The translations under genes and the position numbers were made by a program. 39,010 nt of DNA from positions 1-39,010 of the forward strand of contig JAJZZH010000090.1 in NCBI GenBank assembly GCA_021797675.1. The letters run 5' to 3'. Numbering within the stretch: position 1 is the stretch's first letter; each line of letters opens with the position of its first letter. Origin of the DNA: Bacillota bacterium. GTDB lineage: Bacteria > Bacillota > Sulfobacillia > Sulfobacillales > Sulfobacillaceae. This document shows positions 38,808 to 39,010 of this stretch, piece by piece. Under the pieces are notes generated by a model. That model worked only from the letters and a program-made list of their open reading frames with translations. It was not told where the DNA came from and did no database searches.

Positions 38808-38888
38808 GCTTTCCTGACGCCTGATCGCAGTGCGTTGGAGGTTTGCCGCGGAGGCTGGGGATGGCGGGGTCATCCCGCGATATCCCCC

Positions 38889-39010
38889 TGTCCCCATGCT
38901 TTGGGGTCAAGCTGGGGATTCCTTCCTACCGTCAGTTGTCCCCATGCTTTGGGGTCAAGCTGGGGATTCCTTCCTACCGTCAGTTGTCCCCATGCTTTGG
39001 GGTCAAGCTG
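38889..39010. repeat. 48-base perfect tandem repeat array at the right edge
   Basis: Two identical 48-base units (38889-38936 and 38937-38984) and the first 26 bases of a third (38985-39010) reach the window end, so the array probably continues. Each unit begins TGTCCCCATGCTTTGGGG, in which CCCCA pairs with TGGGG around TGCTT, and contains a second GGGG run (AAGCTGGGGATT). The preceding bases (38860-38888) hold related GCTGGGGAT and ATCCCCC words, perhaps a decayed unit. No open frame spans it convincingly. Confidence 0.9.

Noticed and set aside
38889-39010. The 48-base repeats as a CRISPR array.
   Set aside because: The units are contiguous and identical throughout; there are no variable spacers and no cas genes in the window.

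Overview
The window is chromosomal DNA from a GC-rich, Gram-positive-type bacterium. The ribosomal/RNA polymerase layout, type-Z S14, an L7Ae-like gene between rpoC and rpsL, Firmicute-sized RpoB/RpoC, very strong AGGAGG ribosome binding sites and frequent GTG/TTG starts fit a deep-branching high-GC Firmicute. Sulfobacillus or a relative is my best guess. It is an inference from gene content and style; no search was run.

Layout. (1) 1-486: the 3' end of an unrecognised gene with an intrinsic terminator, then a DsrE-like gene that seems to lack a normal start codon. (2) 515-3092, minus strand: a three-gene NitT/TauT-type ABC importer (ATPase, binding protein, permease) behind a good sigma-A promoter. 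(3) 3093-4202: about 1.1 kb with no convincing gene. (4) 4203-5450: an A-type Fe-S carrier (HesB/IscA family) and a TVP38/TMEM64-type membrane protein. (5) 5466-8899: a MarR regulator with a 10-bp-arm palindrome on its own -10 box, a DHA2-type 14-TM exporter and two small related membrane proteins, read as one autoregulated operon. (6) 8937-17550: an L10-type leader with an attenuator, then rplJ, rplL, rpoB and rpoC. (7) 17578-22257: a promoter, then the str cluster (L7Ae-like, rpsL, rpsG, fusA, tuf). (8) 22275-37874: S10, spc and alpha clusters, unbroken from rpsJ to rplQ, with secY, adk, map and infA inside, closed by a strong terminator. (9) truA, then a 48-bp tandem repeat array running off the right edge.

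The core three quarters encodes translation and transcription machinery: ribosomal proteins of both subunits, elongation factors G and Tu, IF-1, RNA polymerase beta, beta' and alpha, the SecY channel, methionine aminopeptidase, adenylate kinase and a tRNA pseudouridine synthase. The left quarter is accessory: import, efflux, Fe-S carrier and sulfur-relay-like functions.

No wholly new system is evident. The most unusual signals are short tandem repeats placed just before the ribosome binding sites of rplL, tuf, rpsD and rplQ; a perfect hairpin between the ribosome binding site and the likely start of rpoA; Arg88 in ribosomal protein S12; a four-cysteine cluster in EF-Tu; a possible ATC start for the DsrE-like gene; and a related pair of small membrane proteins cotranscribed with the exporter.
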